NCBI GenBank assembly: GCA_977017575.1
Contig: CDRNVI010000075.1
Location: forward strand, 1-64,000
Direction of reading: 5' to 3'
From: Paramoeba atlantica
Taxonomy: Eukaryota; Discosea
Length of the DNA: 64,000 nt
Shown here: positions 20,363-32,516 of the stretch, piece by piece
Position numbering within the stretch: position 1 is the first letter of the stretch
Layout: each line of letters begins with the position of its first letter
Notes under the pieces: model-generated
What the model was told of the DNA's origin: nothing
What the model saw: the letters and a program-made list of their open reading frames with translations, nothing else
The model's database searches: none
Made by a program: the position numbers and the translations under genes

Positions 20363-23300
20363 CTAGAAGCCATAAGTATCCTCCTCTGTACGGGGCTCCA
20401 AGAACCGACGCAACTGGCAGTTTAACACTGCCCCATTCAATTCTTGCAAATGCAGCGCAAAGTCTCGTTCCACCGCCTGCGGATTCATGGACGATTTCTC
20501 GGCCAAAATGTGTAGTAGCTCTCTTGTGTTGGCGTGAAGTGATCCGCTTGCAAGGATGGGTAAGCACCGAAAGTTGTCCTCTCTTAATATTTTGGTCGCC
20601 ACGTACTTGGTGCGTTTCCTCGTGATCGCGTCTTGGAGTGCTTTTGCTGGCTTGGTACCGAGAATGGAAGGAGCGAGCTCGTGTACGACTGTAAGGTCAT
20701 AAAAGATCTCCCCTGTGGCCCAATATACTACCAAATCGGGGCCCGATCGATGCAACGCGCTGCCTTTGCACGCTGTTGCATGCTCCCTCTTTCGCTCTTC
20801 GGAAATTACCTCCGAGCACCCGAGGCACGTGTACGATGAAAACTGACGGGGCTCCCGCTCGCATGGGATACCGGCCTTCATGCAAAGGTCGTAGATGTAA
20901 CGAATCAGACAATTGTGCTTCGTAGTCGAATTCGTTCCGGTGCACCTGACGCATCCCGGCACGTGGGTGAGAGCGGTCTAGCCGTTGATTTCCGTTTTGC
21001 AGCCCGGGCAGAGAAAGGATGAAGGGAGCTCCGGGTGACAGATACCGAGCCTCGGCATCACTGCTAGGGTGTATTGTCGCGTCGGTATAAATCGTTCGGT
21101 CGCGTGCAGCCACGAGTAGCTTCCTTTCCGAGTAGTTGCCTGCATTATCTGCGCAGTTTTCTTGGTTTCACACAGATGCGTTTTTATCGCCTTGTGTACT
21201 GCTTTCTCCGCAGACTCTTCTTCCGGTACAGCGGCCACTGTTGAGGCATCGCACGTCGCGACTTGAGCTGAAAACTTTTTTTGCTGCTCTAAAGCTGCGT
21301 GTTGCGAAGCCTCATATGCGGCCACTCGGATAGAGTCCGTTGAAGACAGGCCCAAACCACCCATCGACAGCGGCAAACGAGCCCACTCGACTTGATCGGA
21401 TGTCAAAGGACCAAGCCATGCTTTCAGAACGTCTTCTACCTCTGAGTCAAATTCCTTCGCCATCTCTCCAGATGCCTCCGGCGCGTGCGTTCGAATCTGG
21501 TATCTTTGTCTCACATTGACGCATTTCGACAGGATGAGGCACGAGACATTATTTGCTCCCATTCTCCGCAATCTTCTAAAAATTGTTTTATGCTTACGAA
21601 GATTCCTTAAAAGAAGATTGCTGACCCGTTCATTTTCTCCGATGTATGCCCCTAGTGCTTTCAGGGCATGTGACTCAGAATTCACCCCGGCCATCTTTAG
21701 AGTCTCTGGAATTTCTCTACCTTCTCTCCCGCCAAACCACACACATTTTCTGTTAGCGAGTTGTACATCTCTCTCGCCCAAAAGGTCCCACAGTCTATAG
21801 AACGCTTTCGTCAAAAGATCCGCGTTGTCGGACACCAGATTTATGTCATCGATATAGGCAAAAATTTTCAGCGTTGGGTATTCAAGAGCCAATGTTGCGA
21901 GCATTGGCTGCATGAAGGTGCAGAAAAGAAAGCTGGAAAGCGGCGACCCCTGCCGCACACCTCGAGAACTACTAACCGTGCCGTGTAGCGTACCATCTTT
22001 CCCGTAGAACAACAGTTCAGATGGTTTAGAATATTGCGCATGGAAGAGACGTTGGAAAGGACGAAGCGTAGCATAAGAGTACAGAGAGTCGGCGATGTGA
22101 TCGCGATACGGTGAATTGAATGCATTGCACAGATCAATCGACAGAATTTTTTCACCCTTCATGTAGCTCTCCTGAAGTTGATGCACGATGGACTCGCATC
22201 CTGATTTTTGCGATACCCCGTATTGCCAAGGAGCAAACAAAGTGCCAAGGGATCGTTCGTATTTCTGTAGCATAACCACTTCCGCTAGCTTCAGAAACAT
22301 TTCCCCAACCGCGACAGGGCGAATACCTCCGTCGGCTTTCGGAATAGCAACCAGCCGCGCTCTTTTAAGTCTTGTCATCACCTCGTCCGCTACCTTCCCG
22401 TTGATCACATCCAAGAGCATGTGACATAGGGCAGAGCAACATACTTCGTCATCCAGAAGTATGCGAACGATTCCATCCGTGGTTCCAGAAGGGCCAGGAG
22501 CTGCTCCCTTAGCAAGACGTCGTCCAGCCTCTCGAAGTTCTTGTGTCGATAAAATCGCCAAAGCTGGAGCATCTGCTGGAAGGTGGAATGTGCGTTCGGA
22601 ATATGGATGAAGCGTTTTCAATTTCGCGATCGTCTCCTCGTCAGACAGCTTGCGCTCGATTACCTCCTGGTCCAACACTTTTGTGGCCTTAGATGCACAT
22701 CCCTCAACGACCAACCGAATCGCTTTTTTGATCGCTCGGGCGTCCGAGGCTTCCTCATCCTCCATCGCATTCTCTGCCTTTTGGAGCTCGCGTTTCGATT
22801 TCATTGGCCTTCTGCGACGTCTACGCGTGTAGGCCTCACGAACAGCAGCTAAAGAGAACTTCATCGCCGACATCAGTCTATGCCAGATTTTGTTTCTCTG
22901 ATCGTACCCACAGTCCGCATAGTCCCTGATCAATTCCCGGTAAACCGCTATGACGCACGGGACGAATTCCGATCCTATCGATTTGACAGTGGGAATTGGC
23001 TCCAAATCCAAATCACATTCCGTATTGGTCACGCTTGGAATTAATGGATCACTTTGATTTGTAGTGGGTGAGTCGCCAGGATTTCCTTGGGCTTCCGGTC
23101 CGACTTGTCCATCCATCCACACTATTCTGTATATCCTAACATTCGGTTGCGGTGGTAAGGTCCCCACGAAAGCTTCTTGTACTTGATGACCCTTAATCCC
23201 CTGATAGTCGATAGCTATTTTGCGAATGCCCGCTCTTGTTTTAACTGAATCCACCACTCCAATCGAGATATTCAACAAGGGCTGTCGATCAAAACTCCAT

Positions 23301-24491
23301 GCAACTACGCATTCATTCCCTAGTCGAGCGTCTTTCGTCTGCTGCGCTATTCGTTCTGGGCTCAGGGGGAAGTCAACACCAATCCGCACCGTAGCGTAAA
23401 GCGCTCGAACTATCCGGGTGACCGCATTTACATTTCCTGATGTATCTGTGATTCGCAAATCTTCGTTTTCGAATCTCTGCTGCTCATGTGCTGTCGGCGG
23501 GCTATCGCAATCCAGAAATTCATTTAACACCTCATCAGGTGACATGATACCGGGTGTCAAGGGTCTAGGGGTGGCCTCTGTTACCAGAAAGGGTGGTGGA
23601 GAAGAATATTGTGGAGACATGAGTTCTGCAACGGAAATATTCGTAACCGGTAGCGGAGACGGCAACTTCTGAAATGGGGACGACGGATCTGTTGCCGTAT
23701 TTTCCGTGGCTTGAGTACGATTCTGCGTGGCCGCCACCGGTCTCTGCGTGGCCGCCACCGGGCTTTGCGTAGTTCTTTCTTGTGCCTGTGGGGATACCGC
23801 TCGGGCGTAAGAAATTTGTTTCTGGCTCACGGTGTTGGGCGACGTGTCAATGTCCCCTCCAATAATTCGTATTCGCGGGCGGTTCCCGTTCTTCGCCTCT
23901 TTTGGTCCATCACAGTTCATGAGATTCAGCCTCTTGCCAAGGCGACGAAATATATTGGACGGCAGGTGTGCAGTTTTAATTTTAACCGTGGACCCGTTTC
24001 CTTCCGTGGACCCGTTTCCTTCTGTCATGCCACTGTTTTGCTGGTTCCCACGTTTGGGGTGTGCCTTCGGAGACGGAGGTGTTATTGAATTTGGAAGCGG
24101 AGGTGGCGGAGAGAGCGGCTCCCGAGGCAGGGGTAGGGTCGACTGCTGGGGCGGTTGCGGAGGCGACTGCGGAAGTGGTGACTGCGTAGGTCGCGATTGC
24201 GGGGGTTGGGGGGGGGGGAGGGGCCTGCGGTGGAGGAGCGTTCGGCGATGAGTTCTGTGGGGGCGTGTCGCTCGGCGGCTTGTCGGGAAATTTCTTCTGT
24301 GATGACAAAGGCGGCAATTGCGTCGCTGGCGCGGCTCGAGGAGGTGGGGAATTCTGTGCGGGTGGAGCGCCACGTGGGGGAGAGTTCGGAGCGACCGGCG
24401 CCGATTTCTTTCTGCGGCGGGCTGGGGCTAGAGGCAAAATCTCGGGAGCTACTCCTGATTCTTTCGCCTTGGAGCGAGTTACCACTCCCAT
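20363..24491 (-). pseudogene. LINE D polyprotein: Pro-rich leader, RT, zinc knuckle, RLE
   Basis: Starts at 24491 with 'MGVVTRSKAKESGVAPEILP', as in 42025 and LINE H. A Pro/Ala-rich leader follows; the frame changes in a C-run (around 24205-24220), consistent with one homopolymer indel. Then 'RPRIRIIGG', the conserved module 'CVVAWSFDRQPLLNISIG...GTLPPQPNVRIYRIVW', a basic patch 'RRRRRRP', RT boxes 'IRPVAVGEMFLKLAE', 'SIDLCNAFNSPYRD', 'GVRQGSPLSSFLF' and 'AYIDDINLVS', and the thumb 'MGGLGLSS'. In-frame TAG lies at 20980-20978 inside the zinc knuckle, after 'CPGCKTEING'. The rest of the frame continues with 'HRSGPDLVVYWATGEIFYDL' and the C-terminal 'LQELNGAVLNCQLRRFL'. One stop and one frameshift suggest a recent death. 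Confidence 0.88.
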
Positions 24492-24539
24492 TGAAGAGTA
24501 AACGATTAGAAACAACAATTAAAAAGCAACAACAATAGG

Positions 24540-25558
24540 CTCCAATGAAAGGCCGAATCTTCCGTCATTATTGCTGGCAATTCTAGGTCGATACGAATAC
24601 GATGCTCTAGTAAATCGACACTGTGCTGATCGACCGATCGGAGGTACTCATTCCACGTCCGAACATCGTGAAACACAAACTTCCCAGGCACTTCTTCGCA
24701 CGGTTCAAATTCTGATGCGTCCTCAATCTTCCCAGGCATTATTGGAATCTGGTTAACGACGTGAACTCTTGTGTAGATGACACCATCCTTTGGGAAAGGG
24801 AAGTCCCCTTTTTCGTATTTAACAATCAAATTGGGATTTCCATCATCATCGTTACCCGCCTTTGGGTTGCCTCGCCATGTTATTGCGGTAAGTGGGCCGT
24901 TTTTCTCGAGGTACCAGGTTACGTCGATTTCAACCTCATTTTCTTCCAGTAGTGCTGTAATGCGTAAAACCTTCTCTTGCATTTCGTCCTCTGAAAGAGG
25001 TTCCGCGGACATCGCTGGGTTTCGGGTTATGTTTCTCACCGAAGTCTGAGAGGTGGGTACCGGAGTGGAACGGTCGTTCCCAGAAGCTAAAGGGCTGACG
25101 CGTAGGTTTTGAATAAGCGCCTCTAATCGTTCATCTGACTGTGTAGTACGGCGCTCCAAAAATGACTGCTGCTCCTGTTGGGCTTTCAGAAGTGTCTCAA
25201 GTTGTCTTGATAGTCCACCAAATACTTCCAGCATCTGGTTGGCAGATTGGACGCGCGGATCAACAGCACCATTTTGTGCGCTTGCCGCAGTTTGCGAACT
25301 CGTTTCTTCTTCTACTACACGGCTAAAGGGGTTCGCGAGTCTCGGTACAGAACGGGACCGTTGACGCGTCGCTCTGCGCTTGTTCAGATTTGGATAAATT
25401 GGAATTGGCTCCTCTGTGTCCTCTTCAGGAGAAATAGCATGCTCTGGGCGTATTGCGGCTTGCGCAGCGGCCTGAGATCGAGTTGTCGGCATAAAACTTT
25501 TTCTTTTCAAATAGCGGAAATGTTCTAACACGTACAACAATAATGATAATAATGCCAT
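24540..25558 (-). pseudogene. N-terminal gag region of Y2 (fossil)
   Basis: An open frame with 'MPTTRSQAAAQAA' near its start, a Ser/Arg-rich stretch, a predicted coiled coil ('LSRQLETLLKAQQEQQSFLERR', here shortened to 'LETLLKAQQEQQSFLE'), then a globular part with 'VRTWNEYLRSVDQHSVDLLE' that matches 'VRTWNKYLMTNSEFGVDFL' of the Y6 gag. Gag proteins of YR elements are presumed to package element RNA. It ends at the 5' junction of LINE D. Confidence 0.7.
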
Positions 25559-25656
25559 ATGTTTTCGATATAAGACGTAATCAAAATTATTTTCTCAAGT
25601 TTACATAACATTTATTTATAATATTTAGTATTGCAGGAACTCTTTAAAAAAAAAAA

Positions 25657-26805
25657 AAGACAAACATATCATATGCGTGTTCACAATCCCGCCGCCTCCG
25701 AAAATTCAGCGGAGGGCTTTGACACGGAAACTGAGAAAGTGGTCGAATCGTGGTTCGGAGAATTAAATGAAGAACAAATGTCGCTAATACGCATGCCAAC
25801 GAAGAAAGGGGGCTTAGGATTAACAGCATGCGCAACGACAAGAAGGGCAGCATATGAATCATCCAGGTACTCGGTTCTTGAGCAACAAGTGAACAACTCA
25901 GCTCGGGCCGACAACCTCGAAATACAAAGCGCCCACGACCAGCAGCACACAAGTATTCCTCCCAATGACACAACAACTACGGCAGCCCAGATACACTCTA
26001 GAACCTGGAAGAAATTGACAAGCGGCACATCGGACATGTCCAAAATACTCGAGAAAGTAGCATTCAAAGGAAACAGCGAGTGGGTACTGTCGGACACAAA
26101 ATTAATTCCACCCCACCTCTTCCGACTTGCCATAATGCCGAGACTTGGAATTGCACATCCGGATTTGCCCTCCCATATTATTTGTCCAGAGTGCAAAATT
26201 CTTCTGAATTCTGACAACATGATACGCCAGTTTCTGGGAAGTTTCCCAGTTACGCCAGTTTCTGGGAAGTTCGCAAGGCAAGACTCGGATGTACGCAAGT
26301 GCATATTAAGTTGATTTCTTTATAAGTATACGAGATGAAATTTAGGAGACTATCATTGTGAGACTATCATTATTGGTATTGCCCCGAAAGGGGTCTAAAC
26401 TATGTTTCTTAAACTTCTTTTGTTTACTACCCCCTCTGAATACAAAGCTGTGTACAATTTTCAACATTTTCAACTTCTTTTAGTTTACTCAAACCAAATA
26501 GGGCAGCAAAAAAAAAAAACATGATACGTCATATTACAGGATGCTCAAAATGCGCTGGTTTAAACGCAACGGTAAAGCACAGCACCCTGGTCAACTTCTT
26601 ATACGAACTGTGTTTAAAAACCGGCATTCCGTGTGAAAAGGAGCCTCGAACTTTTTCCACCCTCCATTGCACACAATGCAACGAGATGGTTGAACCAAAC
26701 CACAAACGGACCCACGAACGAGCATGTGGAGGCAGGTCTTTCCGTCGGTCCGGGCCAGATCTCGTTATCTATTGGGCAAGTGGGGAAATATATTACGACC
26801 TAACC
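25657..26805 (+). pseudogene. LINE Q: 5'-truncated family-B LINE (RT thumb, zinc knuckle, RLE)
   Basis: Begins after an A12 run (25646-25657) within the RT thumb: 'RQTYHMRVHNPAASEN', 'TKKGGLGLTAC', spacer, 'GNSEWVLSDTKLIPPHLF', 'MPRLGIAHPDLP' and 'CPECKILLNS'. A 291-bp insert (26227-26517) interrupts the zinc knuckle, after which 'HITGCSKCAGLNATVKH', 'CTQCNEMV', 'HERAC' and the RLE core 'RSGPDLVIYWASGEIYYDLT' follow. The homology stops abruptly at 26805, where the end of YR element Y3 begins. One CPGC has become CPEC. Confidence 0.85.
26227..26517 (+). mobile_element. SINE-like short retroposon inside LINE Q
   Basis: A 291-bp segment with an A10 tail (26508-26517) flanked by an 11-bp target duplication AACATGATACG (26216-26226 and 26518-26528). 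It starts with two near-copies of 'ACGCCAGTTTCTGGGAAGTT'. It has no ORF and no convincing tRNA-type A or B box. It contains GCCCCGAAAGGGG (26381-26393), a perfect small hairpin reminiscent of the YR-repeat hairpin. It could be a SINE, or the 3' end of an unseen LINE. Confidence 0.75.
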
Positions 26806-27257
26806 GACCATACCCCCCACAACTCCAATCCTTCCTTTCGTATCTTCCCCTCCAGCATCTGTGTGGGCTCGTTCGGTTCATCCTTCCTGTGAAATACCGC
26901 ACGAACTCTTACACTTGGTCTTTCACCTTGAGCAACAAGTAACTTTTCTCTCACAACCGTACATAGTTGATTCAAAGCCTGTGCAGGCAGCGGCTCGGTA
27001 GGCGCGAGCTCGTCTGCACCGGGTGACACACTCCGTAAATTCCGTAAAGAACGCGTCGATGAAGTCATAGCAACTTTCCTTACGCGAATAGGGAGTGAAA
27101 AACAAACTACAAGGTGACAATTGTAATTTTTCTATACACATATTTATCACATATTAATAGATCATAATAAAATATTATTATGTGCCCCGTAGGGCCACAC
27201 ATACCCTCTATAATATAGAAAACCTGCAAATCCTCTTCAAACAATTCTTTTCGTAAA
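26806..27257 (-). mobile_element. YR element Y3: A1-like end and gag start (fossil fragment)
   Basis: On the minus strand the fragment starts TTATAGTTTACGAAAAG at 27257, similar to the A-repeat starts of Y4, Y5, Y6 and Y8, and holds the hairpin GCCCTACGGGGC (27195-27184). An ORF beginning at 27068 ('MTSSTRSLRNLRSV') then runs to 26806 and could be the start of gag; it has no close partner here. The rest of the element is absent. Assignment rests mainly on the end motif and hairpin. Confidence 0.5.
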
Positions 27258-29070
27258 CTATAAGTCTGTGGACGAGTTTTCTTTCACTGGGCAATAGTTT
27301 GCTGCAAAGTGCGTTTTCAGCGTTTCAAGCTTATCTTTGACAGACTTTCCTTGTACATGAAGAGCTGTCCTTTCATCCCCTATAACCTCCTTAACCATCC
27401 TCCAGGATCCTCGCGGTCGCTTCTTAAAGTTCTTCTCTAAATTTTGGCACTCCAACTGAACGAGGTCAGTAAGTTGCTTTTCATGTTCTCGCACAAACTT
27501 ATCGAAACGTTTCCTATTACTTGATATTTTGTATAAAGCTTGCAGATTTACCGGTGCGTCATTACATACTGGAGTGGCAAAACTGAGAGGAACATCTGTT
27601 TTCGGCTGAGACTTGAGACATATTTGCGCCTCCTGGATACTTGTTTTTACTGACAACCATAATTGCTCGACATCCCTGTCTTCTAACTCACTTTGAGAAT
27701 GATCAGGTTGTGGGTCAAAGTGAGCTGCAACGCTGGCGGAAAACAGTTGTCGAATTCCAGGATCACGCAATAGATACCATGGAGGATGCATGTGTGGATT
27801 CTTTTTATGCACTTTCCATTTGATGTTAATGTGCGCTTCCACGGCATAATGTCCTGTGCAAATGGGAGGGTAGATAACTCGGTGCCTATTAATACTTACT
27901 ACATTACTAAATTGCAGACGCAAATCGTCGGTTCAGAATAATGTGATCGAGCTGTTTCTTGTAGCCATTCGGAAATATGAAGGTCCAGTCTCTCGAAGCA
28001 GGACAAACTTCGAATCCAGAGACAGCATCTATGTTATCCAAGAACGTTCGCAGTCCACAGTACGCAGGCGAGGATTCTTTTCCCTTCAAATCTTGTGTTA
28101 AGGGTGCGTTGAAATCACCCATAACAGCTTTCAATGGATATTTGCTTCGCGTGAAGGAATCACTAAGGCGCAACAAAAACTCCTTGCGTTCTTCTTCCGA
28201 AACAGTTGCCGTTGGAGCGTACACGTTGTATATCGCGGCTTGGAAAGGCTTCATGTCAATTTGAGCATATGCTATTCTCTCTGAAACGCTGACGATACGA
28301 TCTATCGCAAACCGACTGATGAACATCAGTCCGCCGTACCCATTTTTGGCAGACAAGAAGTATAAGAAGAATTTAGTAGTCCCAATTCGAATCGTTCGAA
28401 ACAGTGACTCCGCGCATGTAAAGCGAGTTTCCTGTAGGCAGCAGATCTGTATGTCACGTAAAACGAGCAGCCGAAGAACTAGACGCAACCTGGCACATCT
28501 CCGCAATGAAATTCTATCAGGCCCGTCCAGCCCCAATGTCGTTACATTTAATGTCATAATAGCCAAACCCTTGTTCCTGGCTTTGCTCAAACAGGGTTTC
28601 TCATAACTGGGGGCGCCACGCCCAGTCACATTCCGAGGATAGTACCTCCTTCGCTTTCTCCTACGGGTTTCCGATCGCGGTGTCTTGACGCGGCCTGCAC
28701 AAACAACAACTGTATCATCTATTGGAGGAAATGGGAATAACTTGTCCGGAACTCGCTCGTACTGTACCCACCATCCCCCGTTCTTCCTTTTCTTTATCGC
28801 TGTTCCTTCCCAAAGATGTAGAATGTTGCGGAATGTCATAGTCCAGACAACAGCTATCTTCGCTTGCGGTGTAATAGAAAGTGACATCTGGTTAAATGTC
28901 CTCGGGCGAAACTTTGGTACAACCCGATTCTTACCGCCTTTCGAAGGCAAGAACAGGTTGCTCCGACCCAACCTGGCGCAGCTGAGCTCCTCAACTACTG
29001 CATCAAAGCTCACCGAACCGGAGGCCTCCGCTACTTTTAAGGCATCGCACGAGCTGAATGTGCCAGACAT
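27258..29070 (-). pseudogene. APE-type LINE fragment: N-terminal extension and AP endonuclease
   Basis: From the ATG at 29070-29068 ('MSGTFSSCDALK') come 160 residues of extension with a basic patch (RRRKRRRYYP), then an apurinic-type endonuclease: 'IMTLNVTTLGL', 'CCLQETRF' (catalytic Glu), 'YGGLMFIS', 'YNVYAPT', 'MGDFNAP' (Asp, Asn) and 'DWTFIFPNGYKKQLDHIIL' (Asp-His). The frame shifts at about 27910-27920, and the following 220 residues look like the spacer between endonuclease and RT of I/Jockey-like LINEs. No RT follows: the copy ends at 27258. It is the only APE LINE in the window. The 18-bp satellite starts just 14 bp upstream of the ATG. Confidence 0.85.
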
Positions 29071-29084
29071 GGCGACGTACGATG

Positions 29085-31540
29085 CTTTAATAAAAGTAAA
29101 GGTCTTAATAAAAGTAAAGGTCTTAATAAAAGTAAAGGTCTTAATAAAAGTAAAGGTCTTAATAAAAGTAAAGGTCTTAATAAAAGTAAAGGTCTTAATA
29201 AAAGTAAAGGTCTTAATAAAAGTAAAGGTCTTAATAAAAGTAAAGGTCTTAATAAAAGTAAAGGTCTTAATAAAAGTAAAGGTCTTAATAAAAGTAAAGG
29301 TCTTAATAAAAGTAAAGGTCTTAATAAAAGTAAAGGTCTTAATAAAAGTAAAGGTCTTAATAAAAGTAAAGGTCTTAATAAAAGTAAAGGTCTTAATTAA
29401 AGTAAAGGTCTTAATAAAAGTAAAGGTCTTAATAAAAGTAAAGGTCTTAATAAAAGTAAAGGTCTTAATAAAAGTAAAGGTCTTAATAAAAGTAAAGGTC
29501 TTAATAAAAGTAAAGGTCTTAATAAAAGTAAAGGTCTTAATAAAAGTAAAGGTCTTAATAAAAGTAAAGGTCTTAATAAAAGTAAAGGTCTTAATAAAAG
29601 TAAAGGTCTTAATAAAAGTAAAGGTCTTAATAAAAGTAAAGGTCTTAATAAAAGTAAAGGTCTTAATAAAAGTAAAGGTCTTAATAAAAGTAAAGGTCTT
29701 AATAAAAGTAAAGGTCTTAATAAAAGTAAAGGTCTTAATAAAAGTAAAGGTCTTAATAAAAGTAAAGGTCTTAATAAAAGTAAAGGTCTTAATAAAAGTA
29801 AAGGTCTTAATAAAAATAAAGGTCTTAATAAAAGTAAAGGTCTTAATAAAAGTAAAGGTCTTAATAAAAGTAAAGGTCTTAATAAAAGTAAAGGTCTTAA
29901 TAAAAGTAAAGGTCTTAATAAAAGTAAAGGTCTTAATAAAAGTAAAGGTCTTAATAAAAGTAAAGGTCTTAATAAAAGTAAAGGTCTTAATAAAAGTAAA
30001 GGTCTTAATAAAAGTAAAGGTCTTAATAAAAGTAAAGGTCTTAATAAAAGTAAAGGTCTTAATAAAAGTAAAGGTCTTAATAAAAGTAAAGGTCTTAATT
30101 AAAGTAAAGGTCTTAATAAAAGTCAAGGTCTTAAAAAAAGTAAAGGTCTTAATAAAAGTAAAGGTCTTAATAAAAGTAAAGGTCTTAATAAAAGTAAAGG
30201 TCTTAATAAAAGTAAAGGTCTTAATAAAAGTAAAGGTCTTAATAAAAGTAAAGGTCTTAATAAAAGTAAAGGTCTTAATTAAAGTAAAGGTCTTAATAAA
30301 AGTCAAGGTCTTAATAAAAGTAAAGGTCTTAATAAAAGTAAAGGTCTTAATAGAAGTAAAGGTCTTAATAAAAGTAAAGGTCTTAATAAAAGTAAAGGTC
30401 TTAATAAAAGTAAAGGTCTTAATAAAAGTAAAGGTCTTAATAAAAGTAAAGGTCTTAATAAAAGTAAAGGTCTTAATAAAAGTAAAGGTCTTAATAAAAG
30501 TAAAGGTCTTAATAAAAGTAAAGGTCTTAATAAAAGTAAAGGTCTTAATAAAAGTAAAGGTCTTAATAAAAGTAAAGGTCTTAATAAAAGTAAAGGTCTT
30601 AATAAAAGTAAAGGTCTTAATAAAAGTAAAGGTCTTAATAAAAGTAAAGGTCTTAATAAAAGTAAAGGTCTTAATAAAAGTAAAGGTCTTAATAAAAGTA
30701 AAGGTCTTAATAAAAGTAAAGGTCTTAATAAAAGTAAAGGTCTTAATAAAAGTAAAGGTCTTAATAAAAGTAAAGGTCTTAATAAAAGTAAAGGTCTTAA
30801 TAAAAATAAAGGTCTTAATAAAAGTAAAGGTCTTAATAAAAATAAAGGTCTTAATAAAAGTAAAGGTCTTAATAAAAGTAAAGGTCTTAATAAAAGTAAA
30901 GGTCTTAATAAAAGTAAAGGTCTTAATAAAAGTAAAGGTCTTAATAAAAGTAAAGGTCTCAATAAAAGCAAAGGTCTTAATAAAAGTAAAGGTCTTAATA
31001 AAAGTAAAGGTCTTAATAAAAGTAAAGGTCTTAATAAAAGTAAAGGTCTTAATAAAAGTAAAGGTCTTAATAAAAGTAAAGGTCTTAATAAAAGTAAAGG
31101 TCTTAATAAAAGTAAAGGTCTTAATAAAAGTAAAGGTCTTAATAAAAGTAAAGGTCTTAATAAAAGTAAAGGTCTTAATAAAAGTAAAGGTCTTAATAAA
31201 AGTAAAGGTCTTAATAAAAGTAAAGGTCTTAATAAAAGTAAAGGTCTTAATAAAAGTAAAGGTCTTAATAAAAGTAAAGGTCGTTAATAAAAGTAAAGGT
31301 CTTAATAAAAGTAAAGGTCTTAATAAAAGTAAAGGTCTTAATAAAAGTAAAGGTCTTAATAAAAGTAAAGGTCTTAATAAAAGTAAAGGTCTTAATAAAA
31401 GTAAAGGTCTTAATAAAAGTAAAGGACTTAATAAAAGTAAAGGTCTTAATAAAAGTAAAGGTCTTAATAAAAGTAAAGGTCTTAATAAAAGTAAAGGTCT
31501 TAATAAAAGTAAAGGTCTTAATAAAAGTAAAGGTCTTAAT
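29085..31540. repeat. 18-bp satellite (TTAATAAAAGTAAAGGTC)n, main block
   Basis: About 136 tandem copies. Single variants are scattered, and paired variants TTAATTAAAG / AAGTCAAGG recur 180 bp (10 units) apart near 30099 and 30279, showing segmental duplication inside the array. Because the unit is a multiple of three and almost stop-free, long ORFs occur on both strands (repeating IKVKVL on +, IKTFTF and LLLRPL on -); I regard them as noncoding by-products. On the minus strand the array reads in frame into the APE LINE ORF. Confidence 0.97.
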
Positions 31541-32216
31541 GAAATTCACGTCGTCTTTTCCCTTCCCGACATAGAATCAATAAATGAAATAAATAAAACA
31601 TGAAACTTGAATAAAATCAACATTCACAAAATACACTCACTCTAAATCCCTTATTCCTTAATACGCCTTCCCTCATATTCATCTTCCATACTATAGTATA
31701 ATCCTTATTCCAAATTCAAGTAACTTACGAATGGGCATTGCCCACCAACCCGCGAAATGGTTGGGGGTTGGTGGGTGGGAACGATTTTGTAACTGTTTGA
31801 AATTGAATGTCTCTATTACACAAGAAATAATATTTGATATAATCCGATAAAACTAGAAAATTCAATAATAACTAGATCAATTAAAACATTCTCTCCGATA
31901 ATTTATTATTAAGATCATAGTAATCATACTATGTGCCCCGAAGGGCCACCACTCATCACGTATAATAAAAGTCGTCTAAATTTCAAATCGTATACTAATA
32001 GAAATTCACGTCGTCTTTTCCCTTCCCGACATAGAATCAATAAATGAAGTAAATAAAACATGAAACTTGAATAAAATCAACATTCACAAAATACACTCAC
32101 TCTAAATCCCTTATTCCTTAATACGCCTTCCCTCATATTCATCTTCCATACTATAGTATAATCCTTATTCCAAATTCAAGTAACTTACGAATGGGCATTG
32201 CCCACCAACCCGCGAA
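31541..32216 (-). repeat. Y4 B1-A2-B2 repeat block
   Basis: B2 31541-31756 and B1 32001-32216 are 216-bp direct repeats; A2 31779-32000 repeats A1. Between A2 and B2 lies an inverted repeat CCCACCAACCC/GGGTTGGTGGG (31739-31773). A2 carries the hairpin GCCC-CGAA-GGGC (31935-31946), which reads GCCC-UUCG-GGGC in sense RNA. Confidence 0.92.
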
Positions 32217-32516
32217 CCAAACCCGTTCGCCAGTCACCACACCCTCACGCACACTCTCTCCTCGCATCTCACACTACCCGTTCACTGATGTCATGAACCA
32301 AGATTTAGTGGCGGCTGAATCTTGCTTCATACAAACACACACAACTCAATAATAGTACCTCAATAATAGTAATAGTAATCTGTTTTTTTTTTTTGTAAAA
32401 TAAAGTTTTCCGCGTCTGCTAGTTCCTGGCAAATTAGTGATGTACGTCGACGCGAATAGAAAAACTATGTGAAATAGAAAACTAAACGTTGCCTTTCACA
32501 CAGTATGATATCCCTC
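32217..32516 (-). other. Y4 region between RNase H and B1
   Basis: 300 bp of A/T-rich, non-coding sequence downstream of the RNase H end, with a T10 run (32385-32394). I see nothing else in it. Presumably Y4 3' untranslated sequence. Confidence 0.4.

Larger units (their letters stand above)
16231..24530 (-). mobile_element. LINE D, near full-length family-B LINE, carrying LINE C2 in its 3' UTR
   Basis: Runs from a short 5' UTR (24530-24492) through a long ORF (24491-20363), a 3' UTR (20362-20161 and 16335-16241) and an A-run (16240-16231). It sits in the gag gene of Y2; GATTC occurs at both junctions and may be part of a short target duplication. Excluding C2 it is about 4.5 kb. The ORF has one in-frame stop and one probable frameshift, so it is dead but young. 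Confidence 0.85.
14774..25600 (-). mobile_element. YR retroelement Y2 (gag and YR), interrupted, broken
   Basis: On the minus strand: an N-terminal gag part (25558-24540), a C-terminal gag part (16230-15730) and a tyrosine recombinase (15742-14774). Gag and YR resemble those of Y6 (42647-44432). LINE D, itself carrying C2, separates the two gag parts; Y1 abuts the recombinase at 14773. RT/RNase H and terminal repeats are not recognised in the window. Broken by at least two large insertions. Confidence 0.75.

Noticed and set aside
26374-26395. tRNA-derived promoter in the SINE-like insert
   Set aside because: I could not find box A and box B sequences at suitable spacing; the GCCCC/GGGG hairpin alone is not a tRNA feature.
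29085-31540. CRISPR array
   Set aside because: Direct tandem repeats without spacers, in a eukaryotic element-rich setting.
28685-31603. A 972-residue + strand ORF with IKVKVL repeats, and 799- and 222-residue minus ORFs with IKTFTF and LLLRPL repeats
   Set aside because: They arise because the 18-bp satellite unit is a multiple of three and stop-free in several frames on both strands. No protein-like composition or neighbouring gene supports them.
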